From: Planctomycetota bacterium
GTDB lineage: Bacteria; Planctomycetota; UBA1135; GCA-002686595
Reading direction: 5' to 3'
Length of the DNA stretch: 64,000 nt
Assembly: GCA_016709875.1 (NCBI GenBank)
Contig: JADJLZ010000005.1
Span: 186,001 to 250,000, forward strand
The position numbers and the translations under genes were made by a program. Under the pieces are notes generated by a model. That model worked only from the letters and a program-made list of their open reading frames with translations, had not been told where the DNA came from and made no database searches. Shown one piece after another: positions 26,980 to 35,748 of the stretch; the stretch's first letter is position 1, and every line of letters begins with the position of its first letter.

Positions 26980-27615
26980 ATGACGACGCCCCAGCTACGC
27001 GACCTGAAGCTCCCGGAATTTGCCGCCCGCCTCGCCGAGAAGAGCCCGACGCCCGGTGGAGGGAGCGTCGCGGCGCACCTCGCCCAGCTCGGTTGCGCGC
27101 TCGGCTGCATGGCCTTTCGCTTCTCGACCGGGCCCAAGTTCGCGGCCGTCGAAGCGCAGATGAACGCGCGCGCTGAGGAGCTCGAGCGCATCGGGGCGCA
27201 AGCGGCGCCGCTGATCGACGAGGACTCGCGCGCCTACGAAGGCGTCATGGCGGGCTACCGCCTGCCCAAGACGACGGAGGCCGAGAAGGCCGAGCGCTCC
27301 GCTGCGATCCAGGCCGGCTTGGGCGGCGCCATCCAGGTGCCCGCGGAGACGCTCGCCCTGGCCCGGCGGGGGCTCGAGCTGCTCGCTGCGGGGGCGCCCG
27401 AGGTGAACCCGAACGTCGCCAGCGACTGCGCCAGCGGCGCTTGGTGCCTGCTCGGCGCCGCCGAGGCGGCCTTCCTGAACGTCAGGATCAACGCGGCCTC
27501 GCTCAGCGACAAGGCAGCCGGCGCCGTTCGCCTGGCCGCTTGCGAAGTGGACTTGCGCCGCACCCGCGCCGCCGCGGAGTCGCTGCGGGCCACGATCGAC
27601 GCCAAACTCGGCTGA
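26980..27615 (+). CDS. Cyclodeaminase/cyclohydrolase (FchA-type) family protein
   Basis: This 211-residue, mainly helical protein belongs to the formiminotransferase-cyclodeaminase C-terminal family. The N-terminus KLPEFAARLAEKSPTPGGGS is the family signature, followed by a helical bundle including DEDSRAYEGVMAGYRLP. Members convert formimino-THF to methenyl-THF or act as methenyl-THF cyclohydrolase (FchA) in one-carbon folate metabolism. Which reaction applies here cannot be told, and no formiminotransferase domain is fused. gpmA begins 8 bp downstream, so the two are probably co-transcribed. Confidence 0.85.
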   Translation: MTTPQLRDLKLPEFAARLAEKSPTPGGGSVAAHLAQLGCALGCMAFRFSTGPKFAAVEAQMNARAEELERIGAQAAPLIDEDSRAYEGVMAGYRLPKTTEAEKAERSAAIQAGLGGAIQVPAETLALARRGLELLAAGAPEVNPNVASDCASGAWCLLGAAEAAFLNVRINAASLSDKAAGAVRLAACEVDLRRTRAAAESLRATIDAKLG

Positions 27616-27623
27616 GGAACCCC

Positions 27624-28373
27624 ATGCACCGCATCGTCTTCGTCCGCCACGGCGAGAGTCAGTGGAACCGCGAGAACCGCTTCACCGGCTGGCGCGACGT
27701 GCCGCTGTCGGAGAAGGGGGTCACCGAGGCGCGCGAGGCCGGCCGACGCCTCGCGAAGGAGGGTTTCACCTTCGACGCCTCGTACACCTCGGTCCTGAAG
27801 CGCGCGATCCAGACGCTCTGGATCGTGCTCGAGGAGATGGACCTCGTGTGGATCCCGCAGACGCGCGACTGGCGGCTCAACGAGCGCCACTACGGCGCGC
27901 TGACCGGTCTCAACAAGGCCGAGACGGCAGCCAAGCACGGCGAGGAGCAGGTGCTCGTCTGGCGCCGCAGCTACGACATCCCGCCGCCGCCCTTTGCGAT
28001 TGGGGACCCACAGAACCCCTCCAGCGACCGGCGCTACGCGGCGCTCAGCGAGAAGCAGCGCCCGCTTTCGGAGTCGCTCAAGGACACCGTCGCGCGCGTG
28101 GTTCCCTGCTGGGAGCAGTCGATCGCGCCGCGCGTGAAGGCCGGCGAGCGCCTGATCGTCGCCGCGCACGGCAACTCGCTGCGCGCGCTCGTGAAGCACC
28201 TGGACAAGATCCCCGACGACAAGATCGTCGCGCTCAACATCCCGACCGGCATCCCGCTCGTGTACGAGCTCGACGAGAAGCTCCAGCCGATCCGCAGCCG
28301 CTACCTCGCCAGCGACGAGGAGGTCGCCGCCGCACAGCACGCGGTCGCCTCCCAGGGCAAGAAGCAGCACTGA
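27624..28373 (+). CDS. gpmA: 2,3-bisphosphoglycerate-dependent phosphoglycerate mutase
   Basis: This 249-residue histidine phosphatase-fold enzyme interconverts 3- and 2-phosphoglycerate in glycolysis and gluconeogenesis. The phosphohistidine motif VRHGESQWN is at residues 7-15. FTGWRDVPLSEKG, RDWRLNERHYGALTGLNKAE and the second catalytic histidine in AAHGNSLRALVKHL follow in family order. IPTGIPLVYEL near the C-terminus is typical of GpmA. The length is that of the E. coli enzyme. GAGGA lies 5 bases upstream of ATG 27624. Confidence 0.96.
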   Translation: MHRIVFVRHGESQWNRENRFTGWRDVPLSEKGVTEAREAGRRLAKEGFTFDASYTSVLKRAIQTLWIVLEEMDLVWIPQTRDWRLNERHYGALTGLNKAETAAKHGEEQVLVWRRSYDIPPPPFAIGDPQNPSSDRRYAALSEKQRPLSESLKDTVARVVPCWEQSIAPRVKAGERLIVAAHGNSLRALVKHLDKIPDDKIVALNIPTGIPLVYELDEKLQPIRSRYLASDEEVAAAQHAVASQGKKQH

Positions 28374-28386
28374 GCGCCCAGCGTCA

Positions 28387-28410
28387 GGGGGCCGCAACCT
28401 GGCGGCCCCC
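28387..28410. terminator. Hairpin between convergent genes (gpmA and di-haem oxidoreductase)
   Basis: GGGGGCCGC (28387-28395) pairs perfectly with GCGGCCCCC (28402-28410) over a 6-nt loop. It sits 14 bases after the gpmA stop and 30 bases after the opposing gene's stop. There is no U-run on either strand, so it may act as a weak bidirectional terminator or an mRNA 3' stabiliser. Confidence 0.5.
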
Positions 28411-28439
28411 CGATCTCGCCCTCGCGCGTGGCGCCTGGG

Positions 28440-30023
28440 TCATTCCTTGTTGGTTGGCGTCAGGAAGAGCACCGAGAGGTCGATGCTGCCGTGGCCCTGC
28501 ATGGGGAACTGCGGGTGCGAGGGGTTCGCCGGCGCGAGGTTCGACGCCGTGTCCGGCGGGGAGAACAGCAGCAGGGTGCCGAGGGCCGCGAGCACGTCGC
28601 TCTTCTCGGCGGGCGTGAGCGCGGCGAAACCGTCGCGTTGGACCTGGGCCTGGCCACCATGGCGCAGGATGGCGTCCTCGAGTGTCAGGCTGCGGCCGTC
28701 GTGGCCGTAGGGGGCCGTCGATCCGACACCCCAGAGCGGCGTGGTCATGAACTGCGTCGTGACCGTCCCGTCGAAGTTGCGCTCGTGGAAGCGCGGGCCC
28801 AGATCGTGGCGCTTCAGATCGGTGAAGATCTTGCGCACGGCGAAGGCGTGCGACTGCGGCGGGCGCAGCGGCGGAAGACCCAGTCCATCGTCGATCGAGT
28901 CCAAGCGCGGGATCGCGGTCGCGAACAGACGCGAGAAGACGTCGTTGGCGTGGATCGTGTCGAAGGCCGTGACGACATCCGCGACGCGGCGGTCGTGGCG
29001 GATCGTGAGATCCTGCACGTGGCACTCGGTGCAGCCGATCGAGCGCAGCAGTTCGAAGCCGTGCTGGGCCTGCGCCGTCTGCTCACCGAGGCCGGGCTTG
29101 AAGTAGTTCAGCAGGTAGAATTCGAGGTGGTCAACGAGGCTGACCGGCACCTCGTCGACCATGCCGTCTACGTCGCCGTCCTGCGTCGCGCTCGAGACCG
29201 GCGGCGCTTCGAAGCTGTCGACCGAGCCGCTCAAGACCATGCCGGCGGGAGTGATCACGTCCTGGCCCTGCGAGGCGAGCAGCGTGTCGGGGTCGAAAGA
29301 CTCGAGGCCCATCTCGGCCTTGAGCGCGCCCACGATGAACTCGCGCATGGAGATCGTCTTGCCCTGTGCGAAGAACGGCCGCACGCGCAAATCGGCGTTC
29401 ACGCCTTGCACACCGCTCGTGTCGAGCGAGCCGTCCGCGTGCGCGGTGATCGAGCCGTAGGCGATCGTCTTGCTGACGAGCGGAAGCGTGACGTCTGCGC
29501 CGAGCTGAGCCGCCTGCTGGATCGCGCTGGCGCGGATCCCGCGCAGGTCCTGCGTGATCTCGTCGCCGAGCATTTCCTTGATCCCCAGGCCGAACAGGTG
29601 CGGCGCGTCGCGGCTGTCCGGGCGAGTGAACACGTTTCCACCGGAGCCGGCGGAGCCGAACGGACGGCTGTGGCAGCCCGCGCAGCTGTCGGACAGGCCG
29701 GCGCCGAGTGCCGCCTGGGTGTCCAGGTTGCCGATCCCGTCGTTCATCCGGGGCCCAAGGCCCTGCGCGAGCGTGAACTTGCACTGGAAGAGCTGGCGGC
29801 CGCGTGCGATCGAGCGGAAGGGGTCGCGCCGGATCAGGAAGAGCGAGTAATCGGGCGTCTGGTCGGTACCGCGGCCTGCCCCGATCTCCTGGGTGAGCGA
29901 CTTCTGGATGCCCGCCCCGATCGTGTTGGGAGCCTGGGTCAGGTCGGTGAGCTGGGCGAAGGCTGGTGTTCCGAGCAGGAACCCAAGGCAGATCGATCCG
30001 AGGAGGGTGCGCAGCGCGTTCAT
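28440..30023 (-). CDS. Di-haem cytochrome c oxidoreductase (DHOR / thiol oxidoreductase-like), exported
   Basis: This 527-residue exported c-type cytochrome has a signal peptide (MNALRTLLGSICLGFLLG, cleavage after AFA). Two CXXCH haem sites are CAGCH near residue 115 and CTECH near residue 330. It fits the di-haem oxidoreductase group (COG3488, related to MauG and cytochrome c peroxidases), including TTPLWGVGSTAPYGHDGRS near the C-terminus, where a distal histidine lies. Such proteins act in the periplasm on peroxide or unidentified electron donors. It is followed on the same strand, 116 bp after its start, by no close partner; the isc operon lies upstream and ends at iscX. Confidence 0.83.
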   Translation of the reverse strand: MNALRTLLGSICLGFLLGTPAFAQLTDLTQAPNTIGAGIQKSLTQEIGAGRGTDQTPDYSLFLIRRDPFRSIARGRQLFQCKFTLAQGLGPRMNDGIGNLDTQAALGAGLSDSCAGCHSRPFGSAGSGGNVFTRPDSRDAPHLFGLGIKEMLGDEITQDLRGIRASAIQQAAQLGADVTLPLVSKTIAYGSITAHADGSLDTSGVQGVNADLRVRPFFAQGKTISMREFIVGALKAEMGLESFDPDTLLASQGQDVITPAGMVLSGSVDSFEAPPVSSATQDGDVDGMVDEVPVSLVDHLEFYLLNYFKPGLGEQTAQAQHGFELLRSIGCTECHVQDLTIRHDRRVADVVTAFDTIHANDVFSRLFATAIPRLDSIDDGLGLPPLRPPQSHAFAVRKIFTDLKRHDLGPRFHERNFDGTVTTQFMTTPLWGVGSTAPYGHDGRSLTLEDAILRHGGQAQVQRDGFAALTPAEKSDVLAALGTLLLFSPPDTASNLAPANPSHPQFPMQGHGSIDLSVLFLTPTNKE

Positions 30024-30139
30024 GGCGGGAGTCCTGATGGAAGGGGGGTGGAAGAGCCGCGGATGCCGCAGCCCTGCCTCCGGATCTGCGCGCCCCGGCC
30101 GCGCTGGACCGGATTTCGCGAATTCCCGCCGCGGGGTCC

Positions 30140-30349
30140 CTACTCGCGCTCGTCCAGCCAGGTCATCTGGATCGCTTCGAGCGTCTGTTCGTTGCTGCGC
30201 TTGGGGTCGCCCGCGAAGCCGGGGAGCTCGGTCACCATGCGGTGCAATTCGGTGAAGCGCAGCTTGAGGATCTCGACTTGCGGGTGCGCTTCCTCGAGTG
30301 CGATCGCGATCGCGCGCACGTCCGACCAGTCGAGCCTCTGCGCGGGCAC
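30140..30349 (-). CDS. iscX: Fe-S assembly protein IscX
   Basis: This 69-residue acidic protein matches IscX (YfhJ) over its whole length. It has LDWSDVRAIAIALEEAHP at the N-terminus, LRFTELHRMVTELPGF in the middle and EQTLEAIQMTWLDERE at the end. IscX binds IscS and iron and modulates cluster assembly. It is the last gene of the isc operon, beginning 1 bp after the hscA stop, as in Proteobacteria apart from the missing fdx. Confidence 0.92.
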   Translation of the reverse strand: MPAQRLDWSDVRAIAIALEEAHPQVEILKLRFTELHRMVTELPGFAGDPKRSNEQTLEAIQMTWLDERE

Positions 30350-30350
30350 C

Positions 30351-32228
30351 TCAGACGTCCCCGAGCTTGCGGCCCATGAGCGCCTTCTGCGCGACGTTGT
30401 TCATCAACAGCGCCGCGAGCGGCAGCGTGGCGCGCTCGAACTCGTCGCGCGCCTTCTGCAGCGCCTTGAGGTCGCTTCCCGAGCAGGCCTGCTTGGCGTG
30501 CTCCATCGCCTCCTCGAGATCGTGCACGCTCTCGCGGTCCAGGCCCGCGCGCCCGGCGTTGAGGTTGCTCTCGGTCGCGCGCACCATCGTCCCGATCTCG
30601 ATCTTGAGGTCGGCGGCGCGGCGCTGGTCGAAGTCCTCGCGCGCGTGCGCGAAGCCCTCCTTCAGCATGCGTTCGACCTCGGCGTCGGTCAGGCCGTGCA
30701 TGGGCTGGATCTCGACCACGGCGCTCTTGCCCGTGCCGAGTTCCTTCGCGCCCACCGTCAGCACGCCGTCGGCGTCGATGTGGAACTTGACCGCGACGCG
30801 CGCCATGCCGGCGGGCATGGGCGGGATGCCCTTGAGCTGGAAGCGGCCCAGGCTGCGGCAGTCGTGCGCGAGTTCGCGCTCGCCCTGCACGATGTGGAAG
30901 TCCAGGCCGGTCTGGTTGTCGACGTAGGTGGTGAAGCCCTCGGTCGCTTCGCAGGGGATGGTCGAGTTGCGCTGGATGATCTTCGAGACGGCGCCGCCCA
31001 TCGTCTCGACGCCCAGCGAGAGCGGCGTGACGTCCATCAGCAGCATGTCGCGGCGCCCGCCCATCAGGATGTTGGCCTGCACGGCGGCGCCGAGCGCCAC
31101 GACCTCGTCGGGGTTGAGCTCGGTGTGCGGCTTGCGTCCGAAGAAGCGCTGCACGCGCTCGCGCACGCAGGGCATGCGCGTCGCGCCGCCGACGAGCACG
31201 ACCTCGTCGATCTCGCCGGGCTCGAGCTTCGCGTCGGAGAGCGCCTGGCGGCAGGCGGAGATCGTGCGTTCGACGAGCGGCGCGCAGAGCGCCTCGAACT
31301 CCTCGCGCTCGATGCGCCGGCGCCAGCTGATGCGCTTGGCCGGGATCACGACGCGCAGTTCGGCCTCGGGGTCGTTCGTGAGCGCGATCTTGCACTGCTC
31401 CGCGCCCAGACGGATCGCCTGCTGGAAACCGGGATCGCCGAGCAGCTCGTCGCCGTACAGCGGACCGAGCTCCGCGCGCGCGAGGCCAGCGAGCAGCTGG
31501 TCGAAGTCGTCGCCGCCCAGATGCGTGTCGCCCGCGGTCGAGAGCACGCGGAAGACGCTGTCCTCGATCGTGAGCACGGTCACGTCGAACGTGCCGCCGC
31601 CGAGGTCGAAGACCGCGACGTTGCCCTTGTCGCGCTGGTCGAGACCGTAGGCAAGGCTCGCCGCGGTCGGCTCGTTCACGATGCGCAGCACCTCGAGGCC
31701 GGCGAGTCGGGCGGCGTCGCGCGTCGCCTGGCGCTGCGTGTCGTCGAAGTAGGCCGGCACGGTGATCACGCACTTGCGCACGTCCTGGCCGCCGAGCGCG
31801 CGGCAGGCCAGATCGTGCACGCGCATCAGGATCAGCGCGGAGAGCTGCTCGGGCGTGTACTTGCGTCCCTGGACCTCGAGCTGGATCAGGCCGTTGTCGC
31901 TCTCGCTCGCCTGGTAGGGCAGCGAGGCGAGTTCGGGGCGCATGTCGGCCAGGCCGCGGCCCATGAAACGCTTGATGCTGAAGATCACGTGCCGTGGATC
32001 GGCGACGGCATGGTCGCGCGCCTCGCGGCCGACGATCGGCATTCCGTCGGGCGGAAAGTGGATCACCGAGGGCACGAGGCCGCTCTTGCCCTCGGGGTGC
32101 AGCACCACCGGCCGGCCGTCCTTCCAGATCGCGGCGAGCGAGTTGGTGGTGCCCAGGTCGATGCCCAGCGCGAGCGTCGACGGGGTCGTCGCCGGCGCGT
32201 TGAGGACGTTCAGCTCGATGTAGCCCAT
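30351..32228 (-). CDS. hscA: Fe-S cluster assembly chaperone HscA (Hsp70 family)
   Basis: This 625-residue Hsp70 dedicated to cluster transfer from IscU has an N-terminal ATPase domain with LGIDLGTTNSLAAIWKDGR, VFDLGGGTFDVTVL and VVLVGGATRMPCVRE. The substrate-binding domain contains VTPLSLGVETMGG, and the C-terminus is a shortened lid, as in HscA (about 15-20 residues shorter than DnaK). The operon position after hscB and the IscU LPPVK motif encoded upstream support HscA over a general DnaK. It starts 7 bp after hscB. Confidence 0.93.
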   Translation of the reverse strand: MGYIELNVLNAPATTPSTLALGIDLGTTNSLAAIWKDGRPVVLHPEGKSGLVPSVIHFPPDGMPIVGREARDHAVADPRHVIFSIKRFMGRGLADMRPELASLPYQASESDNGLIQLEVQGRKYTPEQLSALILMRVHDLACRALGGQDVRKCVITVPAYFDDTQRQATRDAARLAGLEVLRIVNEPTAASLAYGLDQRDKGNVAVFDLGGGTFDVTVLTIEDSVFRVLSTAGDTHLGGDDFDQLLAGLARAELGPLYGDELLGDPGFQQAIRLGAEQCKIALTNDPEAELRVVIPAKRISWRRRIEREEFEALCAPLVERTISACRQALSDAKLEPGEIDEVVLVGGATRMPCVRERVQRFFGRKPHTELNPDEVVALGAAVQANILMGGRRDMLLMDVTPLSLGVETMGGAVSKIIQRNSTIPCEATEGFTTYVDNQTGLDFHIVQGERELAHDCRSLGRFQLKGIPPMPAGMARVAVKFHIDADGVLTVGAKELGTGKSAVVEIQPMHGLTDAEVERMLKEGFAHAREDFDQRRAADLKIEIGTMVRATESNLNAGRAGLDRESVHDLEEAMEHAKQACSGSDLKALQKARDEFERATLPLAALLMNNVAQKALMGRKLGDV

Positions 32229-32235
32229 GGAAGAC

Positions 32236-32868
32236 TCAGCGTAGGGAGGCGCGTGCGAGGCTCAAGGACTCGATCTCGGAGAGCGCGCGGTCGACGTAGC
32301 GCAGCGCGTTGAGCTGCGTGCGCAGTTCGCGCAGGAGCAGCGAGCCGCGCTCGGGCAGGGGAGCCAGATGCGCGGCGATGGACTTCAGGCCGCGCGCGCG
32401 TTCAGCGGCGAGCGTGCTCGCGAGCGCCTCGAGGCGCTCGCGCAGGCCGGATCCCGCGGGCGCGGCGCGCGCCTCCTCGAGCAGCTCGTTCCATTCCAGC
32501 ACCTCGGCCAGGAAGGCCTGCGGCATGCTGCGCTGTTCGTTCTCGGCCGGGCCGCCGAGCGCCGTGACGAACCAGTTGGCGCGTTCGACCGGATCGGCGA
32601 GCAACTCGTGGGCGCGGTTGAGGCGCGCGCTGTTGCGTTCGGCGAGTTCGCGCTCCTGCGCGGGGGCGTTGCCGAAGAAATCGGGATGCACGAGCCGGCC
32701 GAGCCGCAACACGCGGCGCCGCAAGTGCGCCTCGTCGAGAGCGAAGGCCTGCGGCAGGCCGAGCAGCTCGAAGGGCGAGAGCCCCTCGGGCGGATCGAAG
32801 ATCCGCTGGCAGGCTGCACAGCCGAGCGGGCTCTCGAGCTCCGCGTCGCAGTTCGGGCAACGCTGCAT
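32236..32868 (-). CDS. hscB: J-domain co-chaperone HscB with N-terminal zinc site
   Basis: This 210-residue co-chaperone for HscA/IscU has a J-domain with HPD at residues 61-63, followed by a C-terminal three-helix region for IscU binding. It carries an N-terminal zinc-binding pair, C4/C7 (CPNC) and C17/C20 (CAAC). This is seen in the eukaryotic homologue HSC20 but not in E. coli HscB. It lies between iscA and hscA, 8 and 7 bp from its neighbours. Confidence 0.9.
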   Translation of the reverse strand: MQRCPNCDAELESPLGCAACQRIFDPPEGLSPFELLGLPQAFALDEAHLRRRVLRLGRLVHPDFFGNAPAQERELAERNSARLNRAHELLADPVERANWFVTALGGPAENEQRSMPQAFLAEVLEWNELLEEARAAPAGSGLRERLEALASTLAAERARGLKSIAAHLAPLPERGSLLLRELRTQLNALRYVDRALSEIESLSLARASLR

Positions 32869-32875
32869 CCGCGTG

Positions 32876-33202
32876 TCAGACCGAGAAGGACTCGCCGCAG
32901 CCGCAGCTCTTGGCCGCGTTCGGGTTGCCGAACTTGAAGCCGCGGCCCATCAGGTTGTCCTCGAAGTCGATCTGCGTGCCGTTCAGGTACAGGAAGCTCT
33001 TGGGGTCGCAGACGACCTTGACGCCGTCGACCTCGCTGACCTGATCCACCTCGGCGATCTGGTCGTCGAAGCCGAGCGTGTAGCTGAAGCCGGAGCAGCC
33101 GCCGCCCTTGACGCCCACGCGCAGCGCAGTCTCGGACGAGAGGTTCTGGTCAGTGACGATGCGGCGAATTTCCTTCGCCGCGCGTTCGGTGAGGTCGATC
33201 AT
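32876..33202 (-). CDS. iscA: A-type iron-sulfur carrier protein IscA
   Basis: This 108-residue A-type carrier has the three conserved cysteines, one in GGGCSGFSYTLGF (C36) and two in SCGCGESF (C100 and C102). It should bind Fe or a cluster and hand it to apoproteins. ATG 33202 overlaps the iscU stop as ATGA, so translation is coupled. Length and motif spacing are canonical. ErpA function is possible, but operon placement favours IscA. Confidence 0.94.
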   Translation of the reverse strand: MIDLTERAAKEIRRIVTDQNLSSETALRVGVKGGGCSGFSYTLGFDDQIAEVDQVSEVDGVKVVCDPKSFLYLNGTQIDFEDNLMGRGFKFGNPNAAKSCGCGESFSV

Positions 33203-33597
33203 GTTTGCCTCCGCACCCCGGGGCCGTGCTTGGTCTTGTAGTCGTGGATCGCGGCCTTGATCGCGTCCTCGGCCAGCACGCTGCAGTGGATCTTCACCGG
33301 CGGCAGTGAGAGCTCCTCGACGATCTGCGTGTTCTGGATCGAGAGCGCCTCGTCGAGCGTCTTGCCCTTGATCCACTCGGTGGCGAGCGACGAGCTGGCG
33401 ATCGCGGAGCCGCAGCCGAAGGTCTTGAACTTCGCGTCGACGATGCGGTCGCCTTCGACCTCGATCTGGAGCTTCATCACGTCGCCGCACTCGGGTGCGC
33501 CGACGACGCCCGTTCCGACGTTGGACTTCGTCTTGTCGAAGGAGCCGACGTTGCGCGGGTTGTTGTAGTGGTCGATGACCTTGTCGCTGTATGCCAT
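33199..33597 (-). CDS. iscU: Fe-S cluster scaffold protein IscU
   Basis: This 132-residue scaffold has ligands C37 (with D39, ECGDV), C62 (FGCGSA), and H104/C105 (KIHCSV). The HscA recognition motif LPPVK is at residues 98-102. All residues required for cluster assembly are present. The 3' end overlaps iscA (ATGA). It follows iscS by 24 bp. Confidence 0.96.
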   Translation of the reverse strand: MAYSDKVIDHYNNPRNVGSFDKTKSNVGTGVVGAPECGDVMKLQIEVEGDRIVDAKFKTFGCGSAIASSSLATEWIKGKTLDEALSIQNTQIVEELSLPPVKIHCSVLAEDAIKAAIHDYKTKHGPGVRRQT

Positions 33598-33621
33598 GGG
33601 ACTTTCTCGTGCTTTCCAGGC

Positions 33622-34841
33622 CTAGTGGCCGCTCTGCCACTGGATCTTGGAGATGTCGATGCCTTCCTTGACCATCTCGTAGAGCGGCGAGAGTTCGCGC
33701 AGGCGCCGCACGGCCTTGACGACTTGCTCCACCGCGAAATCGATCTCTTCGCGCTTGGTGAAGCGGCCGAAGCCGAAGCGGATCGAGCTGTGCGCGAGCT
33801 CGTCGCCGACGCCCATCGAGCGCAGCACGTGGCTGGGTTCGAGGCTGGCACTCGTGCAGGCCGAGCCCGAGGAGACGGCCAGATCCTTGAAACCCATGAT
33901 CAGCGATTCGCCCTCGACGTAGGAGAACGAGAGGTTCGAGTTGCCCGGGAGCCGGTGCTCGCGATCGCCGTTGAGCGCGACGTGGTCGAGCTCGGCGAAG
34001 ATGCGTCCCTCGAACCAGTCGCGCAGCTCGCTTGCGTGCGCGGCGTCCTGCTCGAGCTCCGTGCGCGCGAGTTCGCAGGCCTTGCCCAGGCCGACGATGC
34101 CCGGGACGTTGAGCGTGCCCGAGCGCATGCCGCGCTCGTGCCCGCCGCCGTCCATCTGCGCCACGAGGCGCACGCGCGGGTTCTTGCGGCGCACGTAGAG
34201 CAGCCGACGCCCTTGGGGCCGTAGATCTTGTGGCCCGACAGGCACAGAGAGGTCGACGTGGTCGGCCTCGACGTCCACCGGCACCTTGCCCACGGCCTGC
34301 GTCGCGTCGCTGAAGAAGAGCACGCCCTTCTCGTGGCACAGGGCGCCGATCTCGCGCACCGGGTTGAGCGTGCCGACCTCGTTGTTGGCCCACATCAGCG
34401 CGACCAGGATCGTGTCGGGGCGCAGCGCGGCGCGCACCATCTCGAGCGTGATCCCGCCCGCCTTCGTGGGCTCGAGGTAGGTGACCTCGAGGCCCTGCTT
34501 CTCCAGGTGCTTGCAGGTGTCGAGCACGGCCTTGTGTTCGGCGAGGCTGGTGATCACGTGCTTGCCCTTCTCGGCGTACATCTCCGCCGCGCCCTTGAGC
34601 GCGAGGTTGATCGCTCTCGGTCGAGCCCGACGTGAACACGATCTCCTTCGCGCGAGGCGCCGATCAGCGCGCCGATCTCCGTGCGCGCCTTCTCGACGGC
34701 CTCCTCGGCCTTCCAGCCGAAGGGGTGGCTGCGGCTGGCCGCGTTCCCGAACTCGGAGGTCAGGTAGGGCATCATGGCCTCGAGCACGCGCGGGTCGAGC
34801 GGCGTCGTGGCCTGGTAGTCGAGGTAGATCGGGAGCTTCAT
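33622..34841 (-). CDS. iscS: Cysteine desulfurase IscS, frameshifted as assembled
   Basis: The gene should encode about 405 residues. Recognisable IscS segments lie in different frames: YLDYQATTPLDPRVLEAMMP from ATG 34841; KEIVFTSGSTESD in a second frame; then NLALKGAAEMYAEKGKHV to EADHVDL. The lysine loop SGHKIYGPKGVG is again in another frame. LYVRRKNPRVRL through SSGSACTSASLEPSHVLR follows, to the end. I place extra bases near 34652, 34610 and 34241 and one missing base near 34200. The PLP-binding lysine is therefore only read after correction. The active-site cysteine loop is intact. The rest of the operon is undamaged, and IscS is normally required for IscU, so assembly errors are at least as likely as a real pseudogene. 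The start overlaps the iscR stop (ATGA). Confidence 0.85.
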
Positions 34842-35308
34842 GCGTGGGGATTCCTGAGCGCGAGCAGCGGATGGTCTTCGACGGGGAACAGCGGCGCCGA
34901 TTCGCGCAGCGAGCGCAGGCTCGTGCGCTCGAGCATCGACCAGATCGCCTCGCGGATGCGCTGCAGCGGGGAGCGGATGCGGCAGGTGGGCTGCATCTCG
35001 CACTCGGCGTTGCGGTGCAGCGAGGAGGTCTCGCAGTTCGAGATCGCGGGCCGGCCCTCGAGCGCCTCGACGATGTCGCCGACGGTGATCACCTCGGCGG
35101 CGCGCGCGAGTGTGTAGCCGCCGGCCGCGCCGCGCTGCGATTCGACCAGTTCGGCCCGGCAGAGGTCTTTCAGAACCTCGGCCAGCAGCCGCCGGGGGAT
35201 CGGATAGCGCTCACCGATTTCTCGCACGCTCACGGGGTCTACCCCGCGGTCCACCATGTGGACCATGGCGATCAATCCGTACTCGGTTCGCTTGGTGAGC
35301 TGCAGCAT
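34838..35308 (-). CDS. iscR: Rrf2-family transcriptional regulator IscR
   Basis: This 156-residue Rrf2 protein has a winged-helix DNA-binding domain (LTKRTEYGLIAMVHMV, VREIGERYPIPRRLLAEVLK, RGAAGGYTLAR). Three cluster cysteines follow in SNCETSSLHRNAECEMQPTC. Spacing is C-X10-C-X5-C, against C-X5-C-X5-C in E. coli IscR, a pattern shared by many non-proteobacterial Rrf2 regulators. It is the first gene of the isc operon and probably senses Fe-S status to control it. I could not identify a convincing IscR operator in the 185 bp upstream. Confidence 0.88.
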   Translation of the reverse strand: MLQLTKRTEYGLIAMVHMVDRGVDPVSVREIGERYPIPRRLLAEVLKDLCRAELVESQRGAAGGYTLARAAEVITVGDIVEALEGRPAISNCETSSLHRNAECEMQPTCRIRSPLQRIREAIWSMLERTSLRSLRESAPLFPVEDHPLLALRNPHA

Positions 35309-35493
35309 CGACGATTGTGCACTGAAAGGGTGCTAATTGCGGCCAAGTGTAGGCCCTCGGGGCCCCGTGCGCCAGGGCAGCTACCCTAAAAGCTTCCGTG
35401 AACGGGAGAGTATCGGCATAGGAGGCCCCCCGGGTGGGGCACAGGTCGATCCGACCCTCAAGCAGGGCCGGATCCCGGTCGATCCAGAAGGGC

Positions 35494-35748
35494 ATGAGCC
35501 AGCCCACGAACGCCGTCTGTTTCACCTGCGGGCTGGTGATCGAGACCCCCCCGCGCCTCGCCCGTCTGACGAACGGCCAGGTCTGCCCTGCGTGCCGTGA
35601 GCGGGTGCTCGAGGGGCTGCCGCCGGCGCTGCCCTCGTCGCCACAACCCGCCGAACGCGAGGACGCGCACGCTTCGCTCTCGGACTCCGAGTTCGCCGAC
35701 GAGCGCGACACGGACGACCCCCCGCGCGACTGGCACGACGCCTCCTAG
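35494..35748 (+). CDS. Small zinc-ribbon-like protein, function unknown
   Basis: This 84-residue protein has two CXXC pairs, C9/C12 (CFTC) and C31/C34 (CPAC), forming a likely zinc ribbon. An acidic, disordered C-terminal half ends DDPPRDWHDAS. There is no other recognisable domain. ATG 35494 is chosen because it places the zinc ribbon at the N-terminus; an upstream in-frame start would add a low-complexity extension. Its stop overlaps the stop of the convergent thioesterase gene by 4 bp. Confidence 0.6.
   Translation: MSQPTNAVCFTCGLVIETPPRLARLTNGQVCPACRERVLEGLPPALPSSPQPAEREDAHASLSDSEFADERDTDDPPRDWHDAS

Noticed and set aside
28428..32312. A 1294-codon open frame on the plus strand opposite the di-haem oxidoreductase and hscA
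   Set aside because: It is a high-GC antisense shadow: it reads through two well-recognised genes, has no domain, and is dominated by Arg, Ala, Glu and Val.
35309..35493. IscR-type operator upstream of iscR
   Set aside because: I looked for Type 1 and Type 2 IscR-like palindromes and found no convincing match in either orientation.
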